Assembly: GCF_030269325.1 (NCBI RefSeq)
Contig: NZ_BSTD01000002.1
Location: 1 to 64,000 of the forward strand
Direction: 5' to 3'
DNA length: 64,000 bases
Source: Amycolatopsis sp. NBRC 101858
GTDB lineage: Bacteria > Actinomycetota > Actinomycetes > Mycobacteriales > Pseudonocardiaceae
Shown one piece after another: positions 52,293-60,530 of this stretch. Made by a program: the position numbers and the translations under genes. The first letter of the stretch is position 1. Each line of letters starts with the position of its first letter. The notes beneath the pieces were generated by a model that was not told where the DNA came from, did not search any database, and saw only the letters and a list, made by a program, of their open reading frames with translations.

Positions 52293-53336
52293 ATGAAGGC
52301 GCTGGTCTACCACGGTCCGGGTGCGAAGGCTTGGGAAGACGTCCCGGACGCCGCCGTCCAGGAACCGACGGACGTGGTCGTGCGCGTCGACACCACCACG
52401 ATCTGCGGCACCGACCTGCACATCCTGCAGGGCGACGTCGCCGCGGTCACCGACGGCCGGATCCTCGGCCACGAAGCGGTCGGCACGGTGACCGCCGTCG
52501 GCGACGCGGTCCGCGCGTTCTCGGTCGGCGACCGCGTGCTGGTCCCGGCCATCACCCAGTGCGGGCGCTGCGAATACTGCGGCCGCGGGATGCCGTCGCA
52601 CTGCCAGACCGTCGGCGGGATCGGCTGGATCTTCGGGCACCTCATCGACGGCACGCAGGCCGAGCTGGTGCGCGTGCCCTTCGCCGACACGTCGCTGTAC
52701 GCGGTCCCCGACGACGTCACGAACGACCAGGCGATCTTCCTCGCCGACTCGCTGCCCACGGGGTACGAGGTGGGTGTGCTGGCCGGCCGCGTCCGCCCGG
52801 GCGACACGGTGGCGGTGGTCGGCGCCGGCGCGGTCGGCCTGGCGGCGATCCTGACCACGGGCCTGTGGGGCGCGTCGAAGGTGATCGCGGTGGACTCCAA
52901 CAAGTTCCGCCTGGAGAAGGCGCTGGAGTTCGGCGCGACGGACGCGTTCGAAGCGGGCCCCGACACGCGTTCGGACGTCCTGGGCTTGACCGACGGGCTC
53001 GGCGTGGACGTGGCGATCGAAGCGGTCGGCTACCCGGAGACGCTGCTGACGGCGGCATCGCTGGTCCGCCCGGGCGGCCGCATCGCGAACATCGGCGTGC
53101 ACGGCGTCCCGGTCGAGCTGCCGATGCAGGACATGTGGATCCAGAACCTGACGCTGACGATGGGCCTGGTGGACACGGCCTCGATCCCGACGCTGCTGAA
53201 GATGGTGGCCTCGGGCCGCATCCCGGCCGAGCGCATGGGAACCCACCGGTTCACGTTCGCGCAGATGGAGGAGGCGTACGAGGTGTTCGCCAACGCGGCC
53301 GCGAACTCGGCGCTGAAGGTGGTCATCACGCCTTAG
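52293..53336 (+). CDS. Zinc-dependent alcohol dehydrogenase (medium-chain)
   Basis: A 347-residue MDR enzyme: catalytic zinc ligands in TTTICGTDLH and GHEAVGTV, structural zinc cysteines in CGRCEYCGRGMPSHC, Rossmann motif VAVVGAGAVGLAA followed by VDSNKFRLE, indicating NAD use. Similar enzymes act on secondary alcohols, glycerol-like diols or formaldehyde adducts; substrate unknown. The ATG at 52293 has GGAGGCG 4 nt upstream. Its TAG stop overlaps the convergent SEFIR gene stop. Confidence 0.9.
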   Translation: MKALVYHGPGAKAWEDVPDAAVQEPTDVVVRVDTTTICGTDLHILQGDVAAVTDGRILGHEAVGTVTAVGDAVRAFSVGDRVLVPAITQCGRCEYCGRGMPSHCQTVGGIGWIFGHLIDGTQAELVRVPFADTSLYAVPDDVTNDQAIFLADSLPTGYEVGVLAGRVRPGDTVAVVGAGAVGLAAILTTGLWGASKVIAVDSNKFRLEKALEFGATDAFEAGPDTRSDVLGLTDGLGVDVAIEAVGYPETLLTAASLVRPGGRIANIGVHGVPVELPMQDMWIQNLTLTMGLVDTASIPTLLKMVASGRIPAERMGTHRFTFAQMEEAYEVFANAAANSALKVVITP

Positions 53337-54295
53337 GTGACGGTCGGATCCCCGAGAGCCAGCTCGGGCGGCCGTCCGCGTCGCCGGGTGATGACGACGG
53401 CCGCCGAGCCGAACGGCGACGCCGCGACACCCGGCCGCGACATCTCGAGCCGAAGTTTGAGCGCCCCGGTGACGTCGAGGTCGATCGCGGCCGGCTTCCC
53501 GAGGGCGACTTCGTGCTCCGACCGGGGCTTGCCGTCGACGACGACGCGGAACCGGCCGACCTGGAAGCGGTCGGCCGCGTCGTCGAGCACCCCGGCGACG
53601 GTCGAGAACCGCTGGTAGTGGCCGCCGAGCTCGACCTCGACGTACCCGGGCGCGGTGTCCGAACGCAGCACGATGCTGTCCTCGTACCGCCGTCCGTCGA
53701 TCGAGGCCGCCGCCCGCCGCACCCCGGCGCTGCTGCCGGTCCACCGCAGATCGCTCGCGAGGATCGGCTGCGGTTCCGAGGAACCGCCGAGCCACCGGCC
53801 GCGCGGGGGCACGGGATGCTTCCCGCGTCCGGTGATCGCGGCGAGCAGGTCGGCGACGCCCTCGTCGGTGAACTCGGCGATCTCGTACCGGGTCATCGAG
53901 TACGGGTTGAGGAACTCGGGGATGTCGTCGATCGACCCACCGGGCAGGACGACCGGGAGGATCCGCCGGGTGCCGTCCTCGATGTCCTTGGTCATCTTGT
54001 TGCGGAGCATGGCGCTCTCGTACTGGGCGCCGCGACCTTCGTCGGGCGGCGCGTCACCGTCGGCCCGCTCCCGGTAGCGGGGAGACGCCACGGCGATGAC
54101 GAAGTCGGCGGCCTTGAGGTGCCGGGTCGCCCACAGCGACCAGTCGATGCGGCTGCCGTCGTACCACTGGTCGAGCACGACCTCGAGCCCGATCCGGCTG
54201 TGCAGGAAGGTCGCGAACCGCCGGACGTGGTCCTTGTGCGCCTGGGTGTCGTGCGAATAGCTGAAGAACACCCTGGGTACTTCGCGGTCGGACAT
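53333..54295 (-). CDS. SEFIR domain protein with C-terminal NPCBM-like domain
   Basis: A 320-residue protein. Residues 8-145 are a SEFIR domain (TIR relative): VPRVFFSYSHDTQAHKDHVR, FLHSRIGLEVVLDQWYDG and LKAADFVIAVASPRYRERA. Residues 190-290 look like an NPCBM jelly-roll (SIDGRRYEDSIVLRS, YQRFSTVAGVLDDAADRF, RVVVDGKPRSEHEV, IDLDVTGALKLRLEM), a fold usually seen in secreted glycosidases. No signal peptide, so a cytoplasmic sensor-effector is likely. Bacterial SEFIR proteins are reported to act in phage defence by NAD depletion. It diverges from the TIR-HerA operon. Confidence 0.75.
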   Translation of the reverse strand: MSDREVPRVFFSYSHDTQAHKDHVRRFATFLHSRIGLEVVLDQWYDGSRIDWSLWATRHLKAADFVIAVASPRYRERADGDAPPDEGRGAQYESAMLRNKMTKDIEDGTRRILPVVLPGGSIDDIPEFLNPYSMTRYEIAEFTDEGVADLLAAITGRGKHPVPPRGRWLGGSSEPQPILASDLRWTGSSAGVRRAAASIDGRRYEDSIVLRSDTAPGYVEVELGGHYQRFSTVAGVLDDAADRFQVGRFRVVVDGKPRSEHEVALGKPAAIDLDVTGALKLRLEMSRPGVAASPFGSAAVVITRRRGRPPELALGDPTVT

Positions 54296-54315
54296 CGGGT
54301 TCCCCTCGGGATCGG

Positions 54316-54330
54316 TCGGTGATTCACCGA
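54316..54330. promoter_or_regulatory. Palindrome at the head of the SEFIR gene / TIR operon region
   Basis: TCGGTGA-t-TCACCGA is a perfect 7-bp inverted repeat 20 bp upstream of the SEFIR start, in the 235-bp divergent gap. It is a plausible operator for one or both transcripts. The surrounding stretch to about 54470 is more AT-rich than its neighbours. Confidence 0.5.
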
Positions 54331-54483
54331 TCCGGGAGATCGGTATTCCGGAAACACTTCGCGTCTTCTATCCGTGCCTTCTCGATTTGTCAAGGTACCA
54401 TTCCCGGGGAGGCTTCGGGCGTGGCCAGTTATTGTCCAGAGTTTGTCAGCTTTCCCGCCTTCTTCGCCGGTGTCCTGCGGATC

Positions 54484-54489
54484 TAGGAT
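54484..54489 (+). promoter_or_regulatory. -10 box candidate for the TIR-HerA operon
   Basis: TAGGAT fits TANNNT and lies 41 bp before the first GTG of the operon. No obvious -35 was found. An AAGGGGCGG stretch about 10 nt before the GTG can act as ribosome site. Confidence 0.4.
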
Positions 54490-54530
54490 GAGCTCCGCTT
54501 GGTGGGAGCGGTGAAGGGGCGGCGGCACGC

Positions 54531-55115
54531 GTGTACGAGTACGACGTGTTCATCAGCTACCTGCGCACCGCGGGCGACATATCGGCGTGGATTCGGAACC
54601 ATTTCCACCCGCGTCTCCTGGAAGTCCTCGACAACAATCGGTACGAGGACGTCCGGATTTTCTTCGACGACGAGGTGCGCGTCGGAGCCAGCTGGCCGTC
54701 GGAACTGAGCTCGGCGCTGCAGCGCTCCCGGGTGCTGGTTCCGATCTGCTCGCCGAAGTACTTCCGGAACGAATGGTGCCTGGCCGAGTGGGCTTCCATG
54801 GAGGAGCGGGAGGCACTGACCGCCACCCTGCCGGGGGAGCACGGGCGGCCCCTGATCTACCCGGTGATCTTCTGCGACTCACGGCACTTCCCGGACTGGG
54901 CCCACGCGCGGCGCCCGCGTGACCTGCAGCAGTGGAACCACCCCTTCGAGCACTTCCAGACCGCGCCGGCCTACCTCGACTTCAACCAGCAGATCAAGCA
55001 GATCGCCGCGGAGCTGGAGGAGCTCATCGATCGGGCACCGGAGTGGCAGGGCGACTGGCCGGTGCGCACCCCGGCCCCGGAACCGCCGAAGCGGGCGCGG
55101 ATGCCGAGGTTCTGA
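54531..55115 (+). CDS. TIR domain protein
   Basis: A 194-residue cytoplasmic protein, almost entirely one TIR domain (residues 2-135). The first strand and BB-loop region is YEYDVFISYLRTAGDISAWI, then RIFFDDEVRVGASWP, SRVLVPICSPKYFRNEWCLA with the conserved W-C-x2-E glutamate, and the late YPVIFCDSRHFPDW. That Glu is catalytic in NAD-cleaving TIRs, so NADase activity is possible. A short Pro-rich C-terminal tail follows a helix. First of four tightly packed genes; the next starts 3 bp after its stop. Confidence 0.85.
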   Translation: MYEYDVFISYLRTAGDISAWIRNHFHPRLLEVLDNNRYEDVRIFFDDEVRVGASWPSELSSALQRSRVLVPICSPKYFRNEWCLAEWASMEEREALTATLPGEHGRPLIYPVIFCDSRHFPDWAHARRPRDLQQWNHPFEHFQTAPAYLDFNQQIKQIAAELEELIDRAPEWQGDWPVRTPAPEPPKRARMPRF

Positions 55116-55118
55116 CCG

Positions 55119-56753
55119 ATGCCGGGAACGATCTTCACCTTCTACTCCTACAAGGGCGGCGTCGGCCGGAGCTTCACGCTGGCCAACATCGCGGTGCTGC
55201 TCGCCCGGTGGGGCCATCGCGTGCTCTGCCTGGACTGGGACCTCGAGGCCCCCGGCTTGAGCGACTACTTCCGGCCGCGGCTGGCCGAGCGGCCGAGCGG
55301 GGGCGTGGTCGATCTCGTCGACGACTTCCGGGAGGGCCGGTTCAAGCCGGACGCGCACGTCCAGCGGCTGGCCGACGTCGGGGTGCTCGACTTCCTCCCG
55401 GCCGGCAGCGAGGAGTCCGGTTACGTCGGGCAGGTGCAGGAGATCGACTGGGACGGCCTGTACGACGACGGCTTCGGCGAGTACCTCGAGAAGTGCCGTG
55501 ACCACTGGGTCGCGCGGTACGACTTCGTCCTCATCGACAGCCGCACCGGGATCTCCGACATCGGCGGGATCTGCACGGCGCACCTGCCAGACCACCTCGT
55601 GCTGCTGTTCACGGCGAACCGCCAGAGCATCCTCGGCGCGATGGAAGCCGCCCGGCGCGCCGACGTGGCGCGCAACGGGCTGCCGTTCGACCGCGCGCGG
55701 CTGACCGTCCTGCCGGTGCTGTCGCGGTTCGACAACCGGGAGGAGTACGACCGGTCGGAGGCGTGGCGCCGCATCGTCGTCGACGAGACGGCCGAGCTGT
55801 TCCGGACGTGGCTCGACCAGACGGTCGAGCCGGAGACGATGTCCCGGCACCTGACGCTGCCGTACGTGTCGTACTGGAGTTTCGGCGAGCAGCTGCCGGT
55901 GCTGTCGGAGAAGACGCCGAGCGCGGACCAGATCGGGTTCGCGCTGGAGACGGTCGCGGCGGTGATCGCCTGCCGGCTGGACCGCACCGACCTGCTGGCC
56001 GAGAACCGCGACGCTTACGTGGCCGCCGTGCGGGCGAGCCGGCAGGAGTTCAAGCACGACCTGCGGGTCAGCATCCCGCGCCCGTTGGTCGGCACGGCCG
56101 ACGACCTGGTGTCCGCCTTGCGGAAGCAGGGCATCCGGGTGGTGAAGTCCCTTTCCGGCGACCGATCCCTGCTGGCGCGGGCCGAGGACGACGCGCGGCA
56201 CCTGTGCCTGCTCGTCGACGGCAAGGTGAGCCGCTGGCAGGCAGCCGAGGTCGAGCTGTTCCTGCACCGCACCCTCGGACAGGACCGCCGGGTGATCCCA
56301 GTGCTCACCGCGGGCACCGACGCGGCCGGGCTGCCGGGCTACGTCGGCAATCTCCGCTACCTGCGGCTCGGTGGCGCGCGCGGCCTGGACGGGGTCGCCC
56401 GCGATCTGGCGGGTCAGCTGAAGGGGTTCACCCCGCTCGTCGACGCGGACGAGGACCTCGACCTGGCCGCGGTGCTGGGCCAGGCCCGCGGATCGCGGCT
56501 GCGCCCCTCCCGCTGGGACCTCGTCGACGAGCTGGTCACGGCCCTGCAGTCCGCGGTCGGCGGCGGCGACAGCGTACGAACTCGCGACCTGGCGACGGAC
56601 CTCGCGGTGGCGGTGAAACCCCGCTTCCCGGACGGCGGCGACCACCACGCGGTGCCGCCGAGGGTCCGCCAGTCCATCGACTGGCTCCTGCGGACGCTCG
56701 ACGCCCGCGCCCGGAGCACGACGAAGCCGAACCACCGGAAGGATCTCGGATGA
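55119..56753 (+). CDS. ParA/MinD-like ATPase with KGGVGR P-loop and TIR-like C-terminal region
   Basis: A 544-residue protein. Residues 1-290 are a deviant Walker A ATPase: FYSYKGGVGRSFTLANIAVL has the signature Lys12 but Arg17 replaces the usual Walker A lysine. The fold continues with LCLDWDLEAPGLSDYF and YDFVLIDSRTGISDI. Residues 310-430 look TIR-like (DDLVSALRKQGIRVVKSLSG, DARHLCLLVDGKVSRWQAAE, RRVIPVLTAG), without a clear catalytic Glu. The C-terminal 110 residues are helical and unassigned. KGGVGR variants accompany TIR and other effectors in actinomycete conflict systems. It overlaps the next gene by 4 bp. Confidence 0.8.
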   Translation: MPGTIFTFYSYKGGVGRSFTLANIAVLLARWGHRVLCLDWDLEAPGLSDYFRPRLAERPSGGVVDLVDDFREGRFKPDAHVQRLADVGVLDFLPAGSEESGYVGQVQEIDWDGLYDDGFGEYLEKCRDHWVARYDFVLIDSRTGISDIGGICTAHLPDHLVLLFTANRQSILGAMEAARRADVARNGLPFDRARLTVLPVLSRFDNREEYDRSEAWRRIVVDETAELFRTWLDQTVEPETMSRHLTLPYVSYWSFGEQLPVLSEKTPSADQIGFALETVAAVIACRLDRTDLLAENRDAYVAAVRASRQEFKHDLRVSIPRPLVGTADDLVSALRKQGIRVVKSLSGDRSLLARAEDDARHLCLLVDGKVSRWQAAEVELFLHRTLGQDRRVIPVLTAGTDAAGLPGYVGNLRYLRLGGARGLDGVARDLAGQLKGFTPLVDADEDLDLAAVLGQARGSRLRPSRWDLVDELVTALQSAVGGGDSVRTRDLATDLAVAVKPRFPDGGDHHAVPPRVRQSIDWLLRTLDARARSTTKPNHRKDLG

Positions 56754-57409
56754 CCGATCGCTTGAACCACAAGCAGACCGCGGCGATGTTCACGCTCATG
56801 GTGCTGGGACGAGAAGTGCCCAACCAGGAGCTGCAGGAAGTCGTGGGGTTCACGCTCACCGGCAAGGACCGCACGAACCTGAACAAGCTGGGGTATGTCG
56901 AGAGCGACCCGTCCGGGCCGAGGAAGAGCTTCGTGCACCTGCTGAGCGACAGTGGCTGGGCCTGGTGCGAAAAGGAGATCGCGGAGGAGGAGCCGCCTCC
57001 GCCGCGGGGGCAGAGCACGCTCGCTTCCGCCCTCTATGTGCTGCTCGGCGGTCTGAACGGGTACCTGCAGCGTGAGAACAAGCGGCTGTTCCACGTCTTC
57101 GGGTCCGTCGCGGGATCGCCCGAGCCCGCATCCGTGGAGGTCTCCGAGGCTCCCCTCGAGGAACGCATCCGTGTCGCGTACCGCGAACTCGTGAAGGAAC
57201 CGCGTGGCTGGGTCGGGCTGGTGGATCTGCGTCCGAAACTGGGCGCGCCCGCGACCGAGGTCGATGCTGTGCTGAAGGAGCTGAGCCGCGCCGGGAAGGT
57301 GCACCTCGTCCCGGAGGACAACCGCAAGGCGCTGACCGCGGCCGACCACGAGGCGGCGATCCGCATCGGCGGTGAGGACAGCCACCTGCTCTCGATCGAG
57401 GCCCTGTGA
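56750..57409 (+). CDS. Uncharacterised small protein with two predicted winged-helix segments
   Basis: A 219-residue protein I cannot assign to a named family. The first 80 residues (LNHKQTAAMFTLMVLGREVP, then EVVGFTLTGKDRTNLNKLGY and FVHLLSDSGWAWCEKEI) have the helix-turn-helix-wing pattern of a DNA-binding or adaptor domain. An acidic Pro-rich linker (EEEPPPPRG) follows. The last 80 residues (IRVAYRELVKEPRGWVGLVD, ATEVDAVLKELSRAGKVHLV) look like a second winged helix. Held between two ATPases in an overlapping operon (4 bp with the preceding gene, TGATG with the next), it is likely an adaptor or regulator of the complex. Confidence 0.7.
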   Translation: MTDRLNHKQTAAMFTLMVLGREVPNQELQEVVGFTLTGKDRTNLNKLGYVESDPSGPRKSFVHLLSDSGWAWCEKEIAEEEPPPPRGQSTLASALYVLLGGLNGYLQRENKRLFHVFGSVAGSPEPASVEVSEAPLEERIRVAYRELVKEPRGWVGLVDLRPKLGAPATEVDAVLKELSRAGKVHLVPEDNRKALTAADHEAAIRIGGEDSHLLSIEAL

Positions 57410-60400
57410 TGGACGAGCTCAAGGCACTCGCGACGCTGAGTTTCGACTGGGCGGACACCCCCAACCACGTCTGGCTGGACTCGCCGTACCACGTCGACGG
57501 CTTGCACGCTGATGCGCTCGCCGCGATCGACACCGGCATCCGCGACGCCGTGACCAGCGATGGACCCAGTCCGATCGGGCTCGTCCTGCGCGGGCTCAAG
57601 GGGGTGGGCAAAACCCACCTGCTGGGTCTCGTCCGGCGTCAGGTGCACCGCGCGCGGGGGTACTTCTTCCTCGATGACGTCACTGCGGCCGACGCGTTCT
57701 GGGAGAACACGGCCGAGGCATTGCGACGCGGGCTGGCCCGTCCGGACGATTCGGGCGAGTCGCAGCTGAAGAGCTTTCTGCTGCGCGTGTGCCTGCGCAC
57801 CCACGTCAACGCCGAAGTCACGGCGACGATCCGGCGTGGCCGCGGACTGACCGTGGAGCACGTCGAGGCGTTCGTGGACGGGCTGGCGTCCCTCGACGAG
57901 ATGGTCGCCGACGAATGCGGGGACACCGCGCGGGCCCTCGTTCTCATCGCCAGCCGGGACCGCGGTGCCAAGTACATCGGAGACGACTTCCTCGACGGGG
58001 ATGAGCAGCTCACGCCCGAGGCCCGGCAGTGGAACATCTACTCGCGGCCGAAGCCGGCGCGCGTGCTCGTGGAGGAGATCACCCGCCTGCTGGCGCTGAC
58101 CGGACCGGTCGTGATCGCGGTCGATCAGCTCGACACGCTCGTCGCGCGGTCGACGAAACTCACCCGGGAGGCGGGGGACGACGACGAGGACGATCTGCTC
58201 GTGGCGCAGATCGCCGACGGCCTGATGGGACTGCGGGAAATCACGCAGAAGACCTTGACCGTGGTCGCCTGCCTGCCCGCGACGTGGGATCAGCTCAGGC
58301 GAAAGGCCGCGAACACCGTGCCCGACCGCTTCCGCGAGTCGGTCACCCTCGGCCGGATCCTCGATGCCGAGGTCGGCCGCGCCCTGGTGGCGAAACGGCT
58401 CGGCGTCGCCTACCAAGCCATGGAATTCACTCCGCCGCACCCGACCTGGCCCGTCGCGCCGGTGGCGTTCGCCGAACCCTGGGAACAGTGGACTCCGCGG
58501 CAGCTGCTGAAGCGGATCGGTGCCCACATCGAACTCTGCCTGCGCGCCGGGCAGGTCCAGGAGCTCACTTCCTTCGACGAGAAGGTCGCCGTGCCACCTG
58601 CTCCGGTGCGCACGGTCGTCGAGACCGACCGGTTCGCCGACCTGGACACGGAGTTCGAGAAACTGCAGGCGGAAGCGGAACCCGGGAAGCTGCTCGCCGA
58701 GAAGACCGTGGACACGGTGATGCCCGATCTCCTCTCCGCGGCCCTGCGCTGCTGGGTCACCGAAGTCGGGGACGACGACCTGGAATGGTCGTGCGAACGC
58801 CAGAACGGGCGCAGCGAGGTGCACGCCTGGCTCTCCCGGACCCTCGACGAGGCCGCGGACCTGCAGGAACACTGGGCGTTCCGGGCGATCGCCGCGCGGG
58901 ATCCGCGGGCCGCGTTGAGCCGGTTCCGGAAGGCCCGGTCTGCCGCGGGGCAGCTGCAGGGGGCGGACAACCGCCACCTGATCATCCTCCGGGAGGCCTG
59001 GGGACGCGGGGCCAAGACGAAGCTGGAAGTCGAGAGGTTCACGGCTGCGGGTGGGAAGACGATCCGGCTCACCGAGCCCGATGTGCGGACCTTCTCCGCG
59101 CTGCAGAAGATGCTCGGCACCGGCGGCCGTGAGCTGCACGAGTGGCTGATCGACCGCCGGCCCGCGAGCCGGTCGGAGCTGTTGTCCGCCGTCCTGCCGG
59201 AGAAGCCGTCGGGGCAGCCCGCCGAAGGGACGCACCCGCCGCCTGCGGAGCCGACGCCGCCCGCGGACGGGGAGATCACGCTCGGGACCGTCGTCGGGTC
59301 GGGGGAGCCCGTGCGGGTCGGGCTTTCCGCGCTGCGCAAGCACGCCGCCGTCTTCGCCGGGTCCGGTTCGGGGAAGACCGTGCTGCTGCGGCGGATCGTG
59401 GAGGAGTGCGCGCTGCTGGGCGTCTCCGCGATCGTCCTGGACCCGAACAACGACCTCGCCCGGCTCGGTGACGCCTGGCCCGAGCCGCCCGACGGCTGGG
59501 GGCCCGAGGACGCCCAGCTCGCGAAGCGGTACCTGGCCGAAACCGACGTCGTCGTCTGGACGCCGGGGCGGGCCACCGGGCGGCCGCTCGCGTTCCAGCC
59601 GCTGCCCGACTTCGCCGGCGTCCTCGACGACTCCGACGAGTTCGCCGCGGCGGTCGAGGTGGCCGTCGCGACCCTGGCGCCGCAGGCCCGGCTCACCGGG
59701 AGCACGGCGAAGACGAACATCGGCCTCGCGGTGCTGCGGCAGGCGGTCGTGCGGCACGCGCGGACCGGGTCGCGCAGCCTGCCCGAGCTGATCGAGCTGC
59801 TGACCGAGCTGCCCGAGGACGTCAGCAACCTCAACGACGCGCCGCGCATCGCGGCCGGCCTGGCCGAGGTGCTGAAGGCCGCGATGGTCAACGACCCGCT
59901 GTTCGCGGGCGGCGGCGAACCGGTCGACCCGGGCGTGCTGCTGACGCCGGCGGCCGGCAAGCGGGCCCGGGTGTCGGTGATCAGCTTCGTCGGCCTGCAG
60001 GCGGACGAGCAGCGGCAGAACTTCGTCAACCAGCTGCAGATGGAGCTGTTCGCGTGGATCAAGCGCAACCCGGCGGGCGACCGGCCGCTGGGCGCGCTGT
60101 TCGTGATGGACGAAGCGCAGACGATGGCGGCGTCGGGCACCCTGACGGCGAGTACGCGCAGCACGATCGTCCTCGCGTCGCAGGCCCGCAAGTACGGCCT
60201 GGGCCTGCTGTTCGCCACCCAGGCGCCCAAGGGGCTGCACAACCAGGTGGTCGGCAACGCGATGACGCAGTTCTTCGGCCGCCTGAACAGCCCGGCCCAG
60301 ATCGCGGCGGCCAACGAGCTGGCCCGGGCCAAGGGGAGTCCGGTCGCGGACATCTCCCGGCTGGAGCGGGCGCAGTTCTACGTGGCGGGGGAGGCGTTCG

Positions 60401-60501
60401 GGTTCCGCCAGGTGGCGACGCCGCTGTGCCTGTCCCACCACCCGGCGAGCCCCTTGCGCCTGGAGGAGGTGATCACCCGGGCCCGCGGTGAGGAGGAGTA
60501 G
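57409..60501 (+). CDS. Two-ATPase protein: N-terminal AAA domain fused to HerA/FtsK-like ATPase
   Basis: A 1030-residue protein. The N-terminal ATPase has Walker A GLKGVGKT (62-69) and Walker B VVIAVDQLDT (about 234-243) with sensor-like LTVVACLPATWDQL. A helical middle region (about 320-600) ends in a Pro-rich linker. The C-terminal HerA/DUF87-type ATPase has Walker A GSGSGKT (about 651-657), IVLDPNNDLARL, Walker B LFVMDEAQTM (about 897-906) and the motor region GLGLLFATQAPKGL...NQVVGNAMTQFFGR. HerA-type rings move DNA and power several defence complexes. The ATG at 57409 overlaps the upstream stop; GTG at 57406 is possible. Confidence 0.85.
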   Translation: MDELKALATLSFDWADTPNHVWLDSPYHVDGLHADALAAIDTGIRDAVTSDGPSPIGLVLRGLKGVGKTHLLGLVRRQVHRARGYFFLDDVTAADAFWENTAEALRRGLARPDDSGESQLKSFLLRVCLRTHVNAEVTATIRRGRGLTVEHVEAFVDGLASLDEMVADECGDTARALVLIASRDRGAKYIGDDFLDGDEQLTPEARQWNIYSRPKPARVLVEEITRLLALTGPVVIAVDQLDTLVARSTKLTREAGDDDEDDLLVAQIADGLMGLREITQKTLTVVACLPATWDQLRRKAANTVPDRFRESVTLGRILDAEVGRALVAKRLGVAYQAMEFTPPHPTWPVAPVAFAEPWEQWTPRQLLKRIGAHIELCLRAGQVQELTSFDEKVAVPPAPVRTVVETDRFADLDTEFEKLQAEAEPGKLLAEKTVDTVMPDLLSAALRCWVTEVGDDDLEWSCERQNGRSEVHAWLSRTLDEAADLQEHWAFRAIAARDPRAALSRFRKARSAAGQLQGADNRHLIILREAWGRGAKTKLEVERFTAAGGKTIRLTEPDVRTFSALQKMLGTGGRELHEWLIDRRPASRSELLSAVLPEKPSGQPAEGTHPPPAEPTPPADGEITLGTVVGSGEPVRVGLSALRKHAAVFAGSGSGKTVLLRRIVEECALLGVSAIVLDPNNDLARLGDAWPEPPDGWGPEDAQLAKRYLAETDVVVWTPGRATGRPLAFQPLPDFAGVLDDSDEFAAAVEVAVATLAPQARLTGSTAKTNIGLAVLRQAVVRHARTGSRSLPELIELLTELPEDVSNLNDAPRIAAGLAEVLKAAMVNDPLFAGGGEPVDPGVLLTPAAGKRARVSVISFVGLQADEQRQNFVNQLQMELFAWIKRNPAGDRPLGALFVMDEAQTMAASGTLTASTRSTIVLASQARKYGLGLLFATQAPKGLHNQVVGNAMTQFFGRLNSPAQIAAANELARAKGSPVADISRLERAQFYVAGEAFGFRQVATPLCLSHHPASPLRLEEVITRARGEEE

Positions 60502-60520
60502 CCGGCGCCGCGGCGCCGGC
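60501..60520. terminator. Bidirectional terminator after the HerA gene
   Basis: GCCGGCGCCGCGGCGCCGGC is a perfect 20-bp palindrome (8-bp stem, 4-nt loop as RNA) beginning at the last base of the HerA stop codon and 11 bp before the convergent KASIII stop. It closes the island on the right. Confidence 0.7.
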
Positions 60521-60530
60521 CACTCTCACT

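Noticed and set aside
57034..60441. A 1135-codon open frame antisense to the HerA-like gene
   Set aside because: It has low-complexity Arg/Gly/Pro composition and no motif, while the plus frame carries two sets of Walker motifs.
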